Source: Excoecaria cochinchinensis (Eukaryota > Streptophyta > Magnoliopsida > Malpighiales > Euphorbiaceae). From it: a stretch of DNA of 64,000 nt. Location of the stretch: contig CANTUQ010000007.1 of assembly GCA_947683425.1 (NCBI GenBank), positions 1,984,001-2,048,000 on the forward strand, given 5' to 3'. Below the pieces are notes generated by a model. The model was given only the letters and a program-made list of their open reading frames with translations. It did no database searches and was not told where the DNA came from. The stretch's first letter is position 1; every line of letters starts with the position of its first letter. Shown here in pieces: positions 1 through 12,935 of this stretch. Position numbers and translations under genes: made by a program.

Positions 1-13
1 GTGTAACAGGCCC

Positions 14-130
14 AATGAAAACTGTAAATGGGCCTAAACAGTTTTATGTTAGGCCTAGTACAAACTGCAAATGGGCCCAAACAGATTAGTGTTGGACCTG
101 GTCCAAACTGCAAATGTACAAGACTACAAA
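14..130. repeat. 43-bp tandem repeat, about 3 copies
   Basis: The phrase AAACTGYAAATG recurs at 19, 62 and 105, an exact 43-bp period. The first two units also share TGGGCC after it and a diverged second half. The repeat may extend left of the window. TGGGCC is the core of plant site II promoter elements, so it could belong to a promoter of a gene outside the window, but no such gene is visible. Confidence 0.75.
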
Positions 131-3100
131 CTATTGATGGGCGTAAATAATTTTGTAATTTTGGCTAAATACAAATAGGGGCACATCACTTGATCTCTTA
201 ATTTATTTTAGCATCTAAATTTCAACAACAATGATATATTAAATATATATACTTATCAATTTTATAAACAATAAAACATGAAAATAAACAAAAAATACAT
301 CAAAAAATACTAGAAAATCAACACATCGTGTTTCAATTCTAATCATTTTTACTGTAATTGTGGAACACGTATGTTTATTACAATGGTTCACATGTTGCAT
401 TAATGCATTTGAGTGACATAAGCGCTTTAATTTTTCAAAATCATGCGAATTCATATTTATTATTTATAAATTAAGTGCTTAGTAGATCATTGTTAAAATT
501 TAAAAGTTTAAATGTGTCCTTACATGTATTAATCCAATCATTTTCTCCAATTAAGAATAGAAATAGCAGCGGATATAATTTTTTCAAATATCCAGCTCTA
601 CTCTATTCTAATAGAATGGATTATAATAGTTAATAAACGAGTTTGAGATATATTTGGATAGTTATTTTATTACTTGTGACAGGTACGAGTAGGGTTTTGA
701 TTACCTTTGGTGCCGGTATAAAAAAAATGTAATTTTTTAGTTGTTTTTTTTTTAATGAATATTGATTTTTATCATGATTGTATTTAATTTTATTTATCTT
801 TATATTTGGATATAATTTGATTTATCTCAATGTTTTTATGGATATTTTTTTATTATAAGTTTATTGTTTGTATTTTTTTTATGTTGTGTTTATTTTTAGA
901 AGAATTATTAGTAACGAATATTGAGTAGTATATGGTATTAGTAATCACATTGGAAATGGTACAAGTAGTGTAATATTAATTTTAAATGGATACATGCATT
1001 ATTTGAGCATATTTTGGTACGAATATGATAATTTTTGCGGATATTTTATCCGTTGCTCATCCTAATATGAGTGATTTTGGAAGTTTTTTTTTTTTTAAAC
1101 CGTGACATGACAATAATAATTTGATTAGATAAAAACGATGGTAATGATGGAGGCTTAAACTATATTATTATTGATAAGGTTTTTTTATTATCAATTTGAG
1201 ATGCATAAAACCATTCAATATTTTAATAGAGTTAGTGGGTTAATACTCAACGTCTTTGATTTTGATTTATGAAGTTAATTATAAAGTTAAGAGCAAAATA
1301 GATAAATCAGAAGAACCAATAAAAATAATCACGTCAGTTTACGACCTCGTCTAATCAGCTTATAGATATAAATATAATGGTGTTTTATTTAAAACCAAAT
1401 ATAATAGTGTTGCTTTTTTAATATATTTTTTTTATAAACCATGCGTTACTAAATCTAAAAATTTAATTAATTTAAATTTATATCAAATATATGTCCATAA
1501 AAAAAAATCATTTTTAAAAAATATTTAAAAGTGATTCATATTTATTCAAAACCTTTTATTAAAAAAAAAGCCGATACTATCAATTATTATTCCATTTCAC
1601 TTATTGTGAATTTTTTCATCTTCTGTCAATTTTTGTTTGTACATTTCATTCAATTAAAAATTCTATCTCATAAATAAAATTACAAATTGACTTTAAGAAA
1701 GTTATGAACTTTAATGTTTTTATTTACTAAATCTCTATAGTTTAAAAACTATATATTATGTACTTAAATTTTAATATTTTTATACATTTAAAAACTATAT
1801 ATTGAATGCTTAAACTTAACGTATTCTCATCAAAAAATTCGAATACCCAATATATAATTTTTAAAATATAAAAATCTAATATGTAAAAATATTAAAGTTC
1901 GGGATTAAAGTATGATTTCTCCCTTATTATTAACGCCTAACAAGCTCCTCGTGTTAGTTACTAGTACGGTAATATAAAAATCAAAATCTATATGACATGG
2001 AGGCACCGGCAAAATGAAATGACATTATTTCTAGAAGGCATGTACATAAAGGTCAACATAATGTACTGTGTTTATCATTTATCCCATGCCCATGCATTTA
2101 TATAATAGAATTGAGCCATTTGTCAATAATTAATTACACACCTAAATTTTTACCAAATTTAAAATGCACCTAAATTGTTACAGTCCATAATTTAACAGTA
2201 TTTTATTCTGGTTGAGGAAATTTAATAACAATATTAGATTTAATTTCAAGAAAAGGTAAAAAATTGAATTGATTCCAAATATGAATTTTAAGCATATAAA
2301 GAAATAAATGGAAAAAAAAAATAGAAAGAAAAGGAATATTGAAGCATAGAATAAAATTAAAAACCAAAGATTAGATAGGTGGATTAGGCCGAATATTCGG
2401 CTTATTCTTGGTAAATTGAGCGAATGTTGTGCCACTAATTATGATATGGAATATAATAATAGCAACCCCATGTGATTCTCTACTCTATGGCCCCATTTCT
2501 TTTCACATTCAACAACTTCCTCTCTTTTTTCAATTCAGCCCCTATCCTTAAGCAAAATAAATACAATTCTAATCCCAAATGGGAAGAAATCCAAACATTC
2601 ACTCCTACTTATCTGTCATATATACTTTATATATGTATCTAATTATATGAATCTATAAAGGTTTTATTATATATATATATATTACATAAATTTTATCCAA
2701 TAATAACGAATTACTGTATCAAGTTGTCAAAAAGTGTAAATAATGTCCTTATATCATATTACTTTGGCACTGTTTATGCATCATATAAGAATAGTTATTT
2801 ATCTTTATAGTTAATAATATGATATTTTTAAAAAATTCAATAAATAATTTGACGCTCGATTAATTTATCAGACAATCCATTAAAATATAACAGTTTTTAA
2901 CCGTTTAAATTATAAGTAATTTATATGTCAAATATACATGGAATAGTGTTGTTATACTTTTTTTTTTTTCCTTTTTGCAAAATAAGAAAATAATATTAAT
3001 TATATAAAGGCAATGATGTTAATTAATTAATATATAAAACAGAATGTATATATTTTGAGTTGGAATGAGATTATCTAATGTTGAGATGAGTAGCAGCCAG

Positions 3101-6100
3101 GCAGTGTTTGACTTTGACAATTTCAGGTCAAAATGTTACATATTTGACATAAATTTTTTTAAAAAAAAAAATGATGGTGCCACCCACATCTGAACACGCC
3201 TCTGCTGCACCCATCCCTTCTACTACCCTATTATAACTTCTAGAACTAGCGGCTTTTTTTTCTTTTTTTCCTTTTTAAAATAACGTTTTTTTTAGTAGAA
3301 ATCTCGCCCATCAAATTACATTCCCTTTTAAAATACAAATGTAATGCGAAGTATATATCGTAATTTTAAAATAAAAAAAATATTATTTTTCATTTTAATT
3401 TAATAATAAATATAGCGGTATATAACCATACACTAAATTAACACTCATTAAAAATTGCTGTTATTAAAACAGAAATAATTTTATAAAAATTAATAAATTT
3501 GCATTCGATTTCATTCCTTTGTATTAATAATTTAATATGCTAACTCTAATGCATAAACCGGTTAAGAAATGTCACAAATAGAAAAAAAAAAAATAGAATG
3601 AAAGCGTTGAACTGATTTTATTTAAAAACTATGCTACATATACAGATTTGAGGCCAATTTTTGGAACTATATATCTGATGTATTGGGAGTAATTAAAAAA
3701 AATATTGTAAGAATGCGTGTGGGTCCAAAGAAGATAATCTGGTCTCTCATAATTATATATTTTAGGCAATCCAATCATAAAACAATAGTAAATAATAATG
3801 ATGATGAATTGCCACCCCACAACACAAAACATCGAAAATAGAGTGCAAAATTATGCATATTTGAAGGATTATTTATTATACTATTCAAATGCGAAATTAA
3901 TTCAATATAGATTAATCAGAAAATTGAACGTAAATAAATATTATGATAATTTTTACATTTTTGTTTTGGATATGCATATAATAATAATAATAATAATATA
4001 ATTCCACTGCATTTTTCAACGATACAAAAGAAAGTAACAAACAACATAAAATAATCTCAAATTCATTTGTGAATGCACATTTATTTATATAATGATACTA
4101 CTATTATTATTACAAAATTATTAATTTTTAAATTAGGAAAAACGTCAAAATCTTTAGTTTGTGTGGTTAGCCGTTGGTATCCAGCTGTTTTTGCCTTTTG
4201 CTTAGAGTTACAGCCATATGGCTATAGCCTATACAACATTTCATACTCAATACTAATATATTTGCAGAATTTTACATAATCATTGACTAATCTCTTTCTA
4301 ACTCATAATATAGTAATATATATATTGAATTTTTAATTAACTATCCACTCAATTTAGTTAATCTCTTAGAACTTTTTTTTATATCAGTATCAGTAGGCAA
4401 TTACGTAATTTTAATTTTATTAGTGGTCAACACAAAGATGTTATAAAATTTGATAAACCTTAAAATCGGATTAAGTAGGACGAAATCTTGATTTTAAAAA
4501 ACTCCCAAAAATTTCATTTGCAGAATTTCTTTTTTTTTTATTTAAAAAAAAAGAATAACAACGTGATCTACGGCTAATTGGATCGAATTTTGATTTAATA
4601 CCAATATTTCCAACATAATTTTTAAAATTCTTAATAGAGAAATTTTAGAAATATAGATGTCGAAAGCCTTGAAAAGCGATGGAGGATACCATTAACAGAT
4701 TTTATGGCATAATTAGTGCCTTTTTGTGGTCGTAGAATTTGCCTGTGATTAGGATATAATCATATTCTTTTTTACTTTTTCTTTTCTTCTTGTAAAGGAA
4801 TTAGTCTAAAAGAATTAAAGCCATTAATCTATGATGCTTATTCAACTATTAGATTGTCACTTTTAATGGCAATTACCGAATAATTAGTTTTCAAAAATAT
4901 CCTTAACCACTTTATATTCCTAATAAATTTAATAATTATTTCAAAAATATATTAATCCGAATTTAAAGAATTAATATCGAATTTGAGACATCTCATTTTT
5001 TCATAAAATATATTTAAAGGTTAACCAACATTTATAAATATGCCATTTTTTTTTCTCTTATAACGAAGCAAGAGAAAATATTTTTTGAGAGTTTTTGTTT
5101 GTGAAATTTAATGATGACGTGTACATTGCTTTATTTTTTGTCAATTTATTGTGAATTTTTTCACCCCCGTTTGGAAGTCTAAGCCCCTAAATTAACGCCA
5201 TCTAATTTACTGGTGGATTTTGGCTTTGTTGAAAAGAGTTGAGGCAACAAAATTGAGATATTTCAAGTTCATTTATACTTACTAAATGCAGATTTTCTAA
5301 AAAAATGCAGATAATAATTTTGATATTTTTATTTATATTATATTATGAATATTTTAATCATACAATAACAAATTTTATGTTTTTCTATTCTTTTAATAAT
5401 TAAGCTAATATAGATTATTTTAAAATTTAGTTACTTTTTTTTTTTTCCGTTTGGTCAGGATTTAAATTTCATTTTTTCTGCTCCTAAAAATATATTATAT
5501 AAAAAAAAACGATTGAGCTAATGTAAATAGAGAATAAAACATAATTATTTAATATTACTAAAGATAAGCATGTGAAATAAAAAAATGGAAGAATAGTTTT
5601 ACTTTCAGTGTTGTGTTGTTAACAACAAAGAAAGATAGTTTTATCCAATTACATTTGGTACAACTCGAATGCATGTACACCATATATGCACAGCTACTAA
5701 TTATTGACAAATTCGGTAAGTAAAAATAAAAATTAATTTTGGAATATAATAATATTATATATCTTAATAAAAAAAAAAAATTATTCAAAAAATTATCCGG
5801 AAGTGGGAGGATGAAAAGGGAGCTTATCATCATCCAATAAGAGTCCACCAATTCTTAACAATTCAAATCAGAACCTTAAAGAAATAAAATATTAACAAAC
5901 AAACAGAAAAATAATAATAATAAAAAAAAAAAAACATATCCAAAACAAAAGAAAAGAGTAAAAGAGCCGCGTAGGCCCCACAAAGCCGCTTTTGTCTAAA
6001 CGGTACGCCTACTATTTTAATTTTAATATTTTTATACTATATTCCTTTATATTTTTGAGGAAAAAATTTACTTATATTCTTAAAAATGTGTTATGCTCTC

Positions 6101-6400
6101 CCCAATTTGATCTGGACGTTAGATGAAAAGATAAAAAATTATTTTGTACTCATCTAACAGCACGTATAAATGCACACCGAATCATCTATGCACCAGATAA
6201 ATTCTCGTGTTTTTCTTCAATATTTTTTTTTTTTTAAATAAAACCCTATGTTAGAGGAAAACAAAGTCCATCCTTAATTTACGAACTAATTTACTTAGCT
6301 CACTTATTGTCCAAAAATATTAGAAAACATCAAAATTAAAAAATATAAAATAAAAATCCTTCAAACTAAAAACGCGCTGTCTGTGTGCAGGACTCTCTAT
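131..6400. other. AT-rich intergenic DNA, no gene seen
   Basis: About 6 kb of strongly AT-rich DNA with many homopolymer runs and short AT repeats. All open frames are short and low-complexity with no family resemblance. Between about 600 and 1070 there are GTACGAGTAGGG-like and TTATCCGTTGCTCATCC-like phrases, which look like a decayed repetitive element, but I cannot define its ends. No tRNA or structured RNA was recognised. Confidence 0.6.
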
Positions 6401-6494
6401 ACTCTCTCTCTCTCTCTTAAGCATTTTAAGTTAAATTTTAGTCTCTCACCATTTTTTCGAGAAACAGAAATTCCTTTTTGGTTTCTGTTATACA
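6401..6494 (+). promoter_or_regulatory. CT-rich 5' leader of the PERK gene
   Basis: A (CT)n run at about 6400-6418 lies just upstream of the PERK start codon at 6495. Pyrimidine-rich leaders of this type are common at plant transcription starts. No convincing TATA box was fixed. Confidence 0.4.
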
Positions 6495-9400
6495 ATGTCA
6501 GCCCCAACTCCGACGTCTCCGCCGTCTAACTCCACCGCTCCTCCTCCGGCCACTCCTTCTGCTCCTCCTCCGGCCACTCCTGCTTCTCCACCTCCGGCCA
6601 CTCCATCTCCTCCATCGCCAGTCACTCCATCTGCTCCACCTCCGGCCACTCCTTCTCCGCCTTCCACTTCACCACCGCCGTCTTCATCTTCTCCTCCGCC
6701 ACCATCCACTCCCTCACCCACTCCGCCAGCTCCTTCCACCGCATCTCCTCCTCCGTCGTCAACGCCGTCTCCTCCGTCTCCACCTTCTACAACCCCATCC
6801 CCGCCTTCTCCTCCGTCAAGTTCCAGGACACCGTCTGCGCCTACGACTAGGAGTCCTCCGCCGCCGGCATCTTCTGGTTCTACACCCTCTCCTCCGCCGA
6901 GTTCCTCATCGGGAATATCCACGGGGGTTGTAGTGGGCATAGCTGTTGGAGGAGTGGCGATTCTGGTTATTTTGAGTTTAATCTGTCTTTGCTGTAGGAA
7001 GAAGAGGAGAAGACGTGATGATGAGGCTGGATATTATATCCCTCCTCCGCCTCCCGGTCCTAAAAGTAAGCAAATTTTCATTTCCTGCATTTTTTCAGAT
7101 TTGGCAATCATTTCTAGTTTCATATTTTCTAATAAAGTTGAAATCTTGATCCGCTCAGATTTGTGATAAGCCATACAATAAAAACCAGATTTAATGATCT
7201 TTTGCATTAGTAGTCACTGTTTTCTATTTGGTTGTATAATAGTTTCCTTAGAAATTGGTGATTATACTTGAATGTCTATAATTGATTTGTATTTGGGCTT
7301 GGTAAATGTGCTTAAAGATCAAATCTTTAATATATGTATGGCATTTGAAATTGCTCAAGAATACTGGTATTACATATAATAGCGCTATGCTTGAATGGTG
7401 GATGTAACTAAACATTCCTTGTAATTGTTATAAAAAATGAAGAAAAGTAGTAGTGATGAATCTCATACGTTGATGGTTTTTCTCTGGTCTATGTTTCGGT
7501 CTTGCATTTTAATTGCTAACATGGAGTTAATTAGCTCATCAAATTCCATTCTTGTTTGATGCCAGATGGTCCATATGGTGGACAACAGCAGTACTGGCAA
7601 CAAAATGTTCCTCCACCGCCGGATCGAGTTGTCACAAAACCTTCTCCTCCACCACCCGTTGCATCAAGACCACCATATTCTTCTGACGCTGATTCAGTGC
7701 CGGCACCACCACCTCTACCTCCTTTCATGAGCAGCAGTGGTGGCTCTGGCTCCAATTATTCTGGGCCTGACAATCCGCTCCCACCTCCTTCTCCTGGCCT
7801 TTCTTTGGGTTTCTCAAAGAGTACATTCACCTTGGAGGAATTATCAAGGGCAACAGATGGGTTCTCAAATGCTAATCTCCTTGGGCAAGGTGGTTTTGGA
7901 TATGTGCATAGAGGAGTCCTTCCAAATGGGAAAGAAGTAGCAGTCAAGCAGCTGAAAGCTGGAAGTGGGCAAGGAGAGCGTGAATTCCAGGCTGAAATTG
8001 AAATTATTAGCCGAGTGCACCACAAGCATCTTGTTTCCCTGGTTGGGTATTGCATCACTGGGTCTCAGAGACTGCTTGTTTATGAGTTTGTTCCAAACAA
8101 CACATTGGAGTTTCACTTGCATGGTATGTTTGAGTTTGCAGCTCTACCCATAATGTTATATTTGATAACTTCAACGTTTTTTTTTTGTTTGTTTGTTTTC
8201 GCTTCACCATCTTACTTTAAATTGTCTCTGATGCCGTTGCCATTTTGATTTTCAGTTGCATTTTTTTATTTCTCTGTAGACTCATTATCTCAATTTCTGA
8301 AGTTGCCATTGAGTTTGTCATTATTTGATGCGTCATTTAGAATATTCTGGCAACATGCTCTGATAAAGAATAAACATTGCAGGAAAGGGACGACCCACCA
8401 TGGATTGGCCTACCAGAATCAAAATTGCATTGGGGTCTGCCAAAGGACTTGCATATCTTCACGAAGATTGTAAGTTCTAATCAAAGAGGTCTTGCACATA
8501 CTACACTGCAATGTATATCAATTTCCACTGATTATCCATTCATTTTTCTCCCCAGGTCATCCTAAGATCATTCATCGTGATATCAAGGCAGCTAATATAC
8601 TCCTGGATTTCAAATTTGAGGCAAAGGTATAATGCCACTTGGAATTTGTATGAGAAATTTTATATAAATAGGCATGACCAAAACTTAAACAGATTGCCTG
8701 ACCCATGGCATATGAATCTGATGTCTTGTTTTCCTTTTGCTCAGGTTGCCGACTTTGGACTGGCAAAATTCTCTTCTGATGCTTATACGCATGTATCCAC
8801 CCGAGTGATGGGAACCTTTGGGTAAGAACTAATCAGTTAGTATTTTTGTGTTCATTGCTAAGATTTGTCTGACATGAGCCTGGGGCTGACTATATCCGCT
8901 TTATTTCTTTTCCAAAAATATTGAATGAGGTTATTCTATTGTTAAGATTTGTCTGACATGAGCCTGGGGCTGACTATATCCGCTTTATTTCTTTTACAAA
9001 AATATTGAATGAGGTTATTCTTTTTGTAAATCTTTCTTGCCATCGTCTTTTATTTGCTTTGAAGACTGTTGCAAGTTGGTTCTTAAATAGTAAAACTAAC
9101 ACATTATTTTGATTAACTATCATATTACTTGTCTTGGTCAATTTTCTATTCAAGTTCCTTTTTTGGACGAGTTAATTTTCCTTTGCAGGCTATATCCAGT
9201 TCTCAGTTATTACGCATCCACTTACATGCTTACTGTGCAGGTATCTGGCTCCTGAGTATGCATCCAGTGGGAAACTGACAGATAAATCTGATGTGTTCTC
9301 CTTTGGGGTCATGCTTCTAGAGTTAATTACTGGGCGGCGTCCTGTTGATGCGACTCACACTTTCATGGAGGACAGTTTGGTTGACTGGGTGAGTTAAAAT

Positions 9401-10153
9401 TTTGTATATATGTATGGAACTACAAACACATGCACATTTTAGCAAGTGGTGCACGCAAATGCAAAATATTGTGTGAGAATTGTGGGCTTACTTTAAATTA
9501 TTATTTATAATGTTACTGCAGGCAAGGCCTTTGCTCACACGAGCTCTGGAAGATGGAAACTTTGACACCCTGGCAGATCCTAAACTGCAAAATGATTATG
9601 ACCACAATGAGATGGCTCGAATGGTTGCTTGTGCTGCTGCTTGTGTTCGCCATTCAGCCAAACGTCGACCACGTATGAGTCAGGTAATGATAAAGGAATT
9701 CAAACTTAAATTTCAATTTCAGGAGTCTATTAAAAAAACTAGCTAACTGAGTTCATATCAACTGTGGATATGAATATAGTTGACCCGGAAACAGAATTTT
9801 GTTAGATCATCTTGTATAATTGGCATCTTTAAAATTAAACTGTGCAGGTAGTACGAGCTCTCGACGGAGATGTGGCTCTGTCAGATCTTAATGAAGGCAT
9901 TCGACCTGGACCCAGCAGTGTCTATAGCCATGGCAGTTCAGACTACGACACAAGCCAATACAATGAGGACATGAAAAAGTTCAGGAAGATGGCACTGGGA
10001 AGCCAAGAGTATGGTGCCAGTAGCGAATACAGCGGACCGACAAGTGAATACGGGTTATACCCTTCCGGCTCAAGCAGCGAAGGCCAAAATACCAGAGAAA
10101 TGGAAATGGGAAGGATGAAGAAAAGCAGTCAAGGTTTTAGCGGAGCTTCATGA
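6495..10153 (+). CDS. PERK1: Proline-rich extensin-like receptor kinase (PERK1-like), 659 aa
   Basis: Eight exons: 6495-7065, 7566-8123, 8383-8469, 8556-8626, 8745-8821, 9241-9388, 9522-9683, 9848-10153, all GT-AG and in frame. Residues 1-140 are a Pro/Ser/Thr-rich, wall-associated domain with repeated PPPATPS-type units and no clear signal peptide, as is usual for PERKs. A membrane segment (about 145-167) is followed by a basic stop-transfer patch. A proline-rich juxtamembrane region precedes the kinase: Gly loop GQGGFG (297-302), Lys318 in AVKQLK, HRD with Asp414, DFG with Asp432, and APEYA. All catalytic residues are present, so an active Ser/Thr kinase at the plasma membrane is expected. 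Length matches PERK1 (about 650 aa). PERKs are linked to wall sensing and wounding; the ligand is not inferable. The PERK1 label rests on kinase-domain similarity and gene order; PERK4 or PERK5 remain possible. Confidence 0.95.
8859..9021 (+). repeat. 84-bp tandem duplication inside a PERK intron
   Basis: 8859-8942 and 8943-9021 are near-identical: a single C/A difference was seen in the copied part. The unit lies inside intron 5 (8822-9240) and does not touch splice sites. High identity points to a recent duplication. Confidence 0.9.
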
Positions 10154-10485
10154 CAACTGAAAGCCTCAAATTTTCCTGTAAAGAAGCAGCTGTCTCCCTT
10201 TTCACATACTCTCACTTAGATTATATCCCATTAATTGCGAGAATGGCATGTTTAACATATACAAGATTTTTTTTGGGTCACCCCTGATTTTGAAAAAGTG
10301 ATTGGTTTTGATTTGTATTTTACTAGTGCCTAGTATATACAAGAAATAATGAAACATGTTTGATTCTTTCATTCGTTGCTTAAATGTTTATACTTATTTG
10401 TTTGTTAAAAATTTGTTGACAAATTTCTCTCGTCTTGTCCATTTTTCTAGATTTTTGGTTGTGCAGTTGGGCCATTTTTATTGCT

Positions 10486-10490
<5 letters not shown>
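10154..10490 (+). other. PERK 3' untranslated and downstream region
   Basis: Non-coding, AT-rich sequence after the PERK stop codon. It contains AATAATGAAA near 10345, a plausible weak poly(A) signal. Nothing else was recognised. Confidence 0.4.

Positions 10491-10537
<47 letters not shown>
10491..10537. repeat. (TA)n microsatellite
   Basis: About 23 uninterrupted TA units. Likely length-polymorphic. Confidence 0.95.
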
Positions 10538-10539
<2 letters not shown>

Positions 10540-10540
10540 T

Positions 10541-10715
10541 TTGAGATCAAGCTCTGTTGGTAAAGCTAGACCCTTGAGCTATCATTTTACTGATCAGGAC
10601 ATATCAACGAACATGAACTAATTACACAAAATAGACCTGAAAGATTTTGAGTTAGAGTCTTGAGACCAACTCTTGAAATCACCATAATATTTGACACCAC
10701 ATTTGAATGGACGCG
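10541..10715 (+). repeat. Possible tRNA-derived SINE fragment
   Basis: AGCTCTGTTGGTAAAGC at about 10552-10568 resembles the A box of tRNA (TAGCTCAGTTGGTAGAGC). About 90 nt further on, GAGTTAGAGTCTTGAGACC is a weak B-box-like phrase. No tail or target duplication was found. It could be chance similarity. Confidence 0.3.
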
Positions 10716-11376
10716 CACAGATTACCAAATTGGAAATTGCCATTTCTCTCATTTTTAAAGCAAAAATGGCAATCTAAAGTCAAGGGAAAACAAAGTTCAA
10801 ATGTTGAGTGCGCATAAAATCATTGAAAGAGCAATATTTGCTGGAGAAGAAAATGGCCAGCTTGTAATTGTACTACTTTTCAGCTTTTCTTGAATAGAAT
10901 TTTCATTCGGTTTGTTTAGAAAAACAAAAGTAAAAACAAGACGACAGCTATATGGAGTTGGGTGGGGAGTGGACCAAGCTAACTTCCACTCATTATTTCT
11001 CCAATTTTTCTTACCCCATTTGGTGCCCTTCTAAACAAAGGCGTGCACCGCTACATTTGATATTTTCTTGTGGGGCCTGCATTTATCTGTTATTTATAAA
11101 TCATTCACATACTAAAATTCACTTTTATTTCATGAAATATTTTTATTTAAATCTCATCCATTAACTCAGTGGGAAATTTTCAAGCCCAAATCCAACCATT
11201 TTTCGGCTACTAGAAATGGGGCTTCTGATTATTACGTAGCCCGCATAAGCATTGGCCCTTTCTATATCTCAAACCATGTTCAAACTGCTTTCGTATGGAG
11301 TGTACTTTTAGTCATACGATGAAATCAAATACACAGTTTACGATGAAAATGCATTCTAATTGTGGTCATATAATAA
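10716..11376. other. Intergenic, nothing recognised
   Basis: No gene or repeat was recognised. I looked for the N-terminal PP-loop exon (SGGxDS) of the tRNA-lysidine synthase relic that follows and did not find it. Confidence 0.4.
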
Positions 11377-12935
11377 TCCAAAGCATTTTTGGTCCTAATG
11401 CAGTTGGCAAGAGTGGGGGCGGTGTTGATGGGCTATTGGCAATAGCTGTTGATCACGGCTTACGTGCAGAGAGCAAAGCGGAGTCATACATGGTTTGGCG
11501 TCGAGTTCCTGAAATGGGTATATACCATTTTGAATTGTGCACCATGCCTTGTGTAAATGATTAATTGGACTATGGATGCTAATATGAATTTTGTGTAGGA
11601 ATCAGATGCGAGATTGCCTGTTGTAGTTGGTCGAATGGGAGGCCTAAAAACAGGGTCTTCTGCAAGAAGAGGCAAGGGACATTAGGTGATTATTTCCTTT
11701 CCAAGTTTTGGATTAGGGTCTCTAATCTCTTCAATCCTCTTTCTCTTTGGTTGGTGGTCGGGGTTCATTCTTTAGTTATGCATATGCTATAGACCTTAAA
11801 AGTTTGACAAAGAGAAACCGATTTACTAGAATTGTTTCTGCTTTGTGCGAAGCTTAGATATAAAAAACTACAGACTGTTTGCATACAACACGAGACTGAT
11901 GTGTTACTGATCGCGCATCATGCAGATGACCAGGTTTGATCCGAGTTTGTCTTACCTCTTTCTTCTGTGTCTTTGCTAAAAAATGTTGGTGCTTTTGTGT
12001 GTACTTCAATGGAATATAGAAATCTATCTGCAGTCAAAGTTGAACTCGAAAGAATGGCATACTTTCAAATGGTTATAGCTTAGAAGACTTTCTAAAGGCA
12101 CTAGAAATATATTAATTTTTGAGCAAATGCAGGTCTAGTTGTTCATTCCTAGATTATCTCGCAACCGTGGCGTGCTTGGCCTTGTTGGTATGAAACTAAT
12201 TTCTCAAATGTTCTCCTCATGCTCACATTATGATGAAGACTCAAAGAACGACGGCATACTACTTGTGCTGCCACTCCTCCATTTTTATAAGGAAGATATG
12301 TATAAGGTTAGCATTGAAAAAGACAGAGCAGTACTATGATACTCGCTGTTGTACTTTTATTATATTAGAAGTGATAATTATCGTCATGTTATCTATTTTT
12401 TTCAGGTATGTTAAGCAAGTGCCTTGAATTGGTTGGAGATCCAACAAATCAAAGCCCATTGTACGTTCGCAATAGGATTCAAATGTCGTTAATAGAGGTC
12501 ATCATGTTGGTACATGAATCACAGGAATATTCTTTTGATATAGAGGAATGAAATTAAACATTTCAAGGCCAAAACCAAAGATGATATTGACAGAGAGTCG
12601 ACAAAAGAGGTTCACTATGAACAGATTTTTGGTCACATAGAAGCCTGCCATGAATGTTCCGCAGGGTTGGCATCATCTTTCTTCGTCTTGCAAAGTTCAT
12701 CATGATATTGGTGCTCAAGTGAGGCCTATGACTGATCTGATTAGCTGTATCTTGCTGAGTTGTCAAAATGTCCAAGGTTGGATTATTTACATAAACAAAT
12801 AATTTATAAAGCCTGTGGAATGGAGCAAATAATGTAGAAGAGAAGCCTATATGTGGATCTCTCACGACATTGAAATTATCTATTCCCCTTGCTGCTAGAA
12901 GAAGCCTACCTCTCCTAGTCAATTATCTTTGATAT
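11377..12935 (+). pseudogene. tRNA(Ile)-lysidine synthase (TilS/RSY3-like) relic
   Basis: Broken exons line up in order with the plant TilS homologue (Arabidopsis RSY3 as recalled). Recognisable blocks are AVGKSGGGVDGLLAIAVDHG (about 11399-11460), IRCEIACCSWSNGRPK (about 11601-11648), KLQTVCIQHETDVLLIAHHA (about 11864-11923), RLSRNRGVLGLVGM (about 12150-12190), DGILLVLPLLHFYKEDMYK (to 12306), DPTNQSPLYVRNRIQMSL (about 12441-12490), LYLAELSKCP (about 12745-12775) and LSIPLAARRSLPLLVN (about 12877-12925). Splice-like junctions remain between several blocks, so this is an unprocessed copy rather than a retrocopy. The N-terminal PP-loop exon is missing, the middle between about 12490 and 12600 has lost some 200 codons, and frameshifts and stops interrupt several blocks. 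The intact enzyme makes lysidine at the CAU anticodon of organellar tRNA-Ile. Gene order (PERK1, RSY3, Mpv17) suggests this is the ancestral locus. Confidence 0.85.

Noticed and set aside
6478..6940. Long open frames on both strands over the PERK first exon
   Set aside because: They are shadows of the low-complexity Pro/Ser/Thr codons. Only the frame from 6495 joins the kinase exons.
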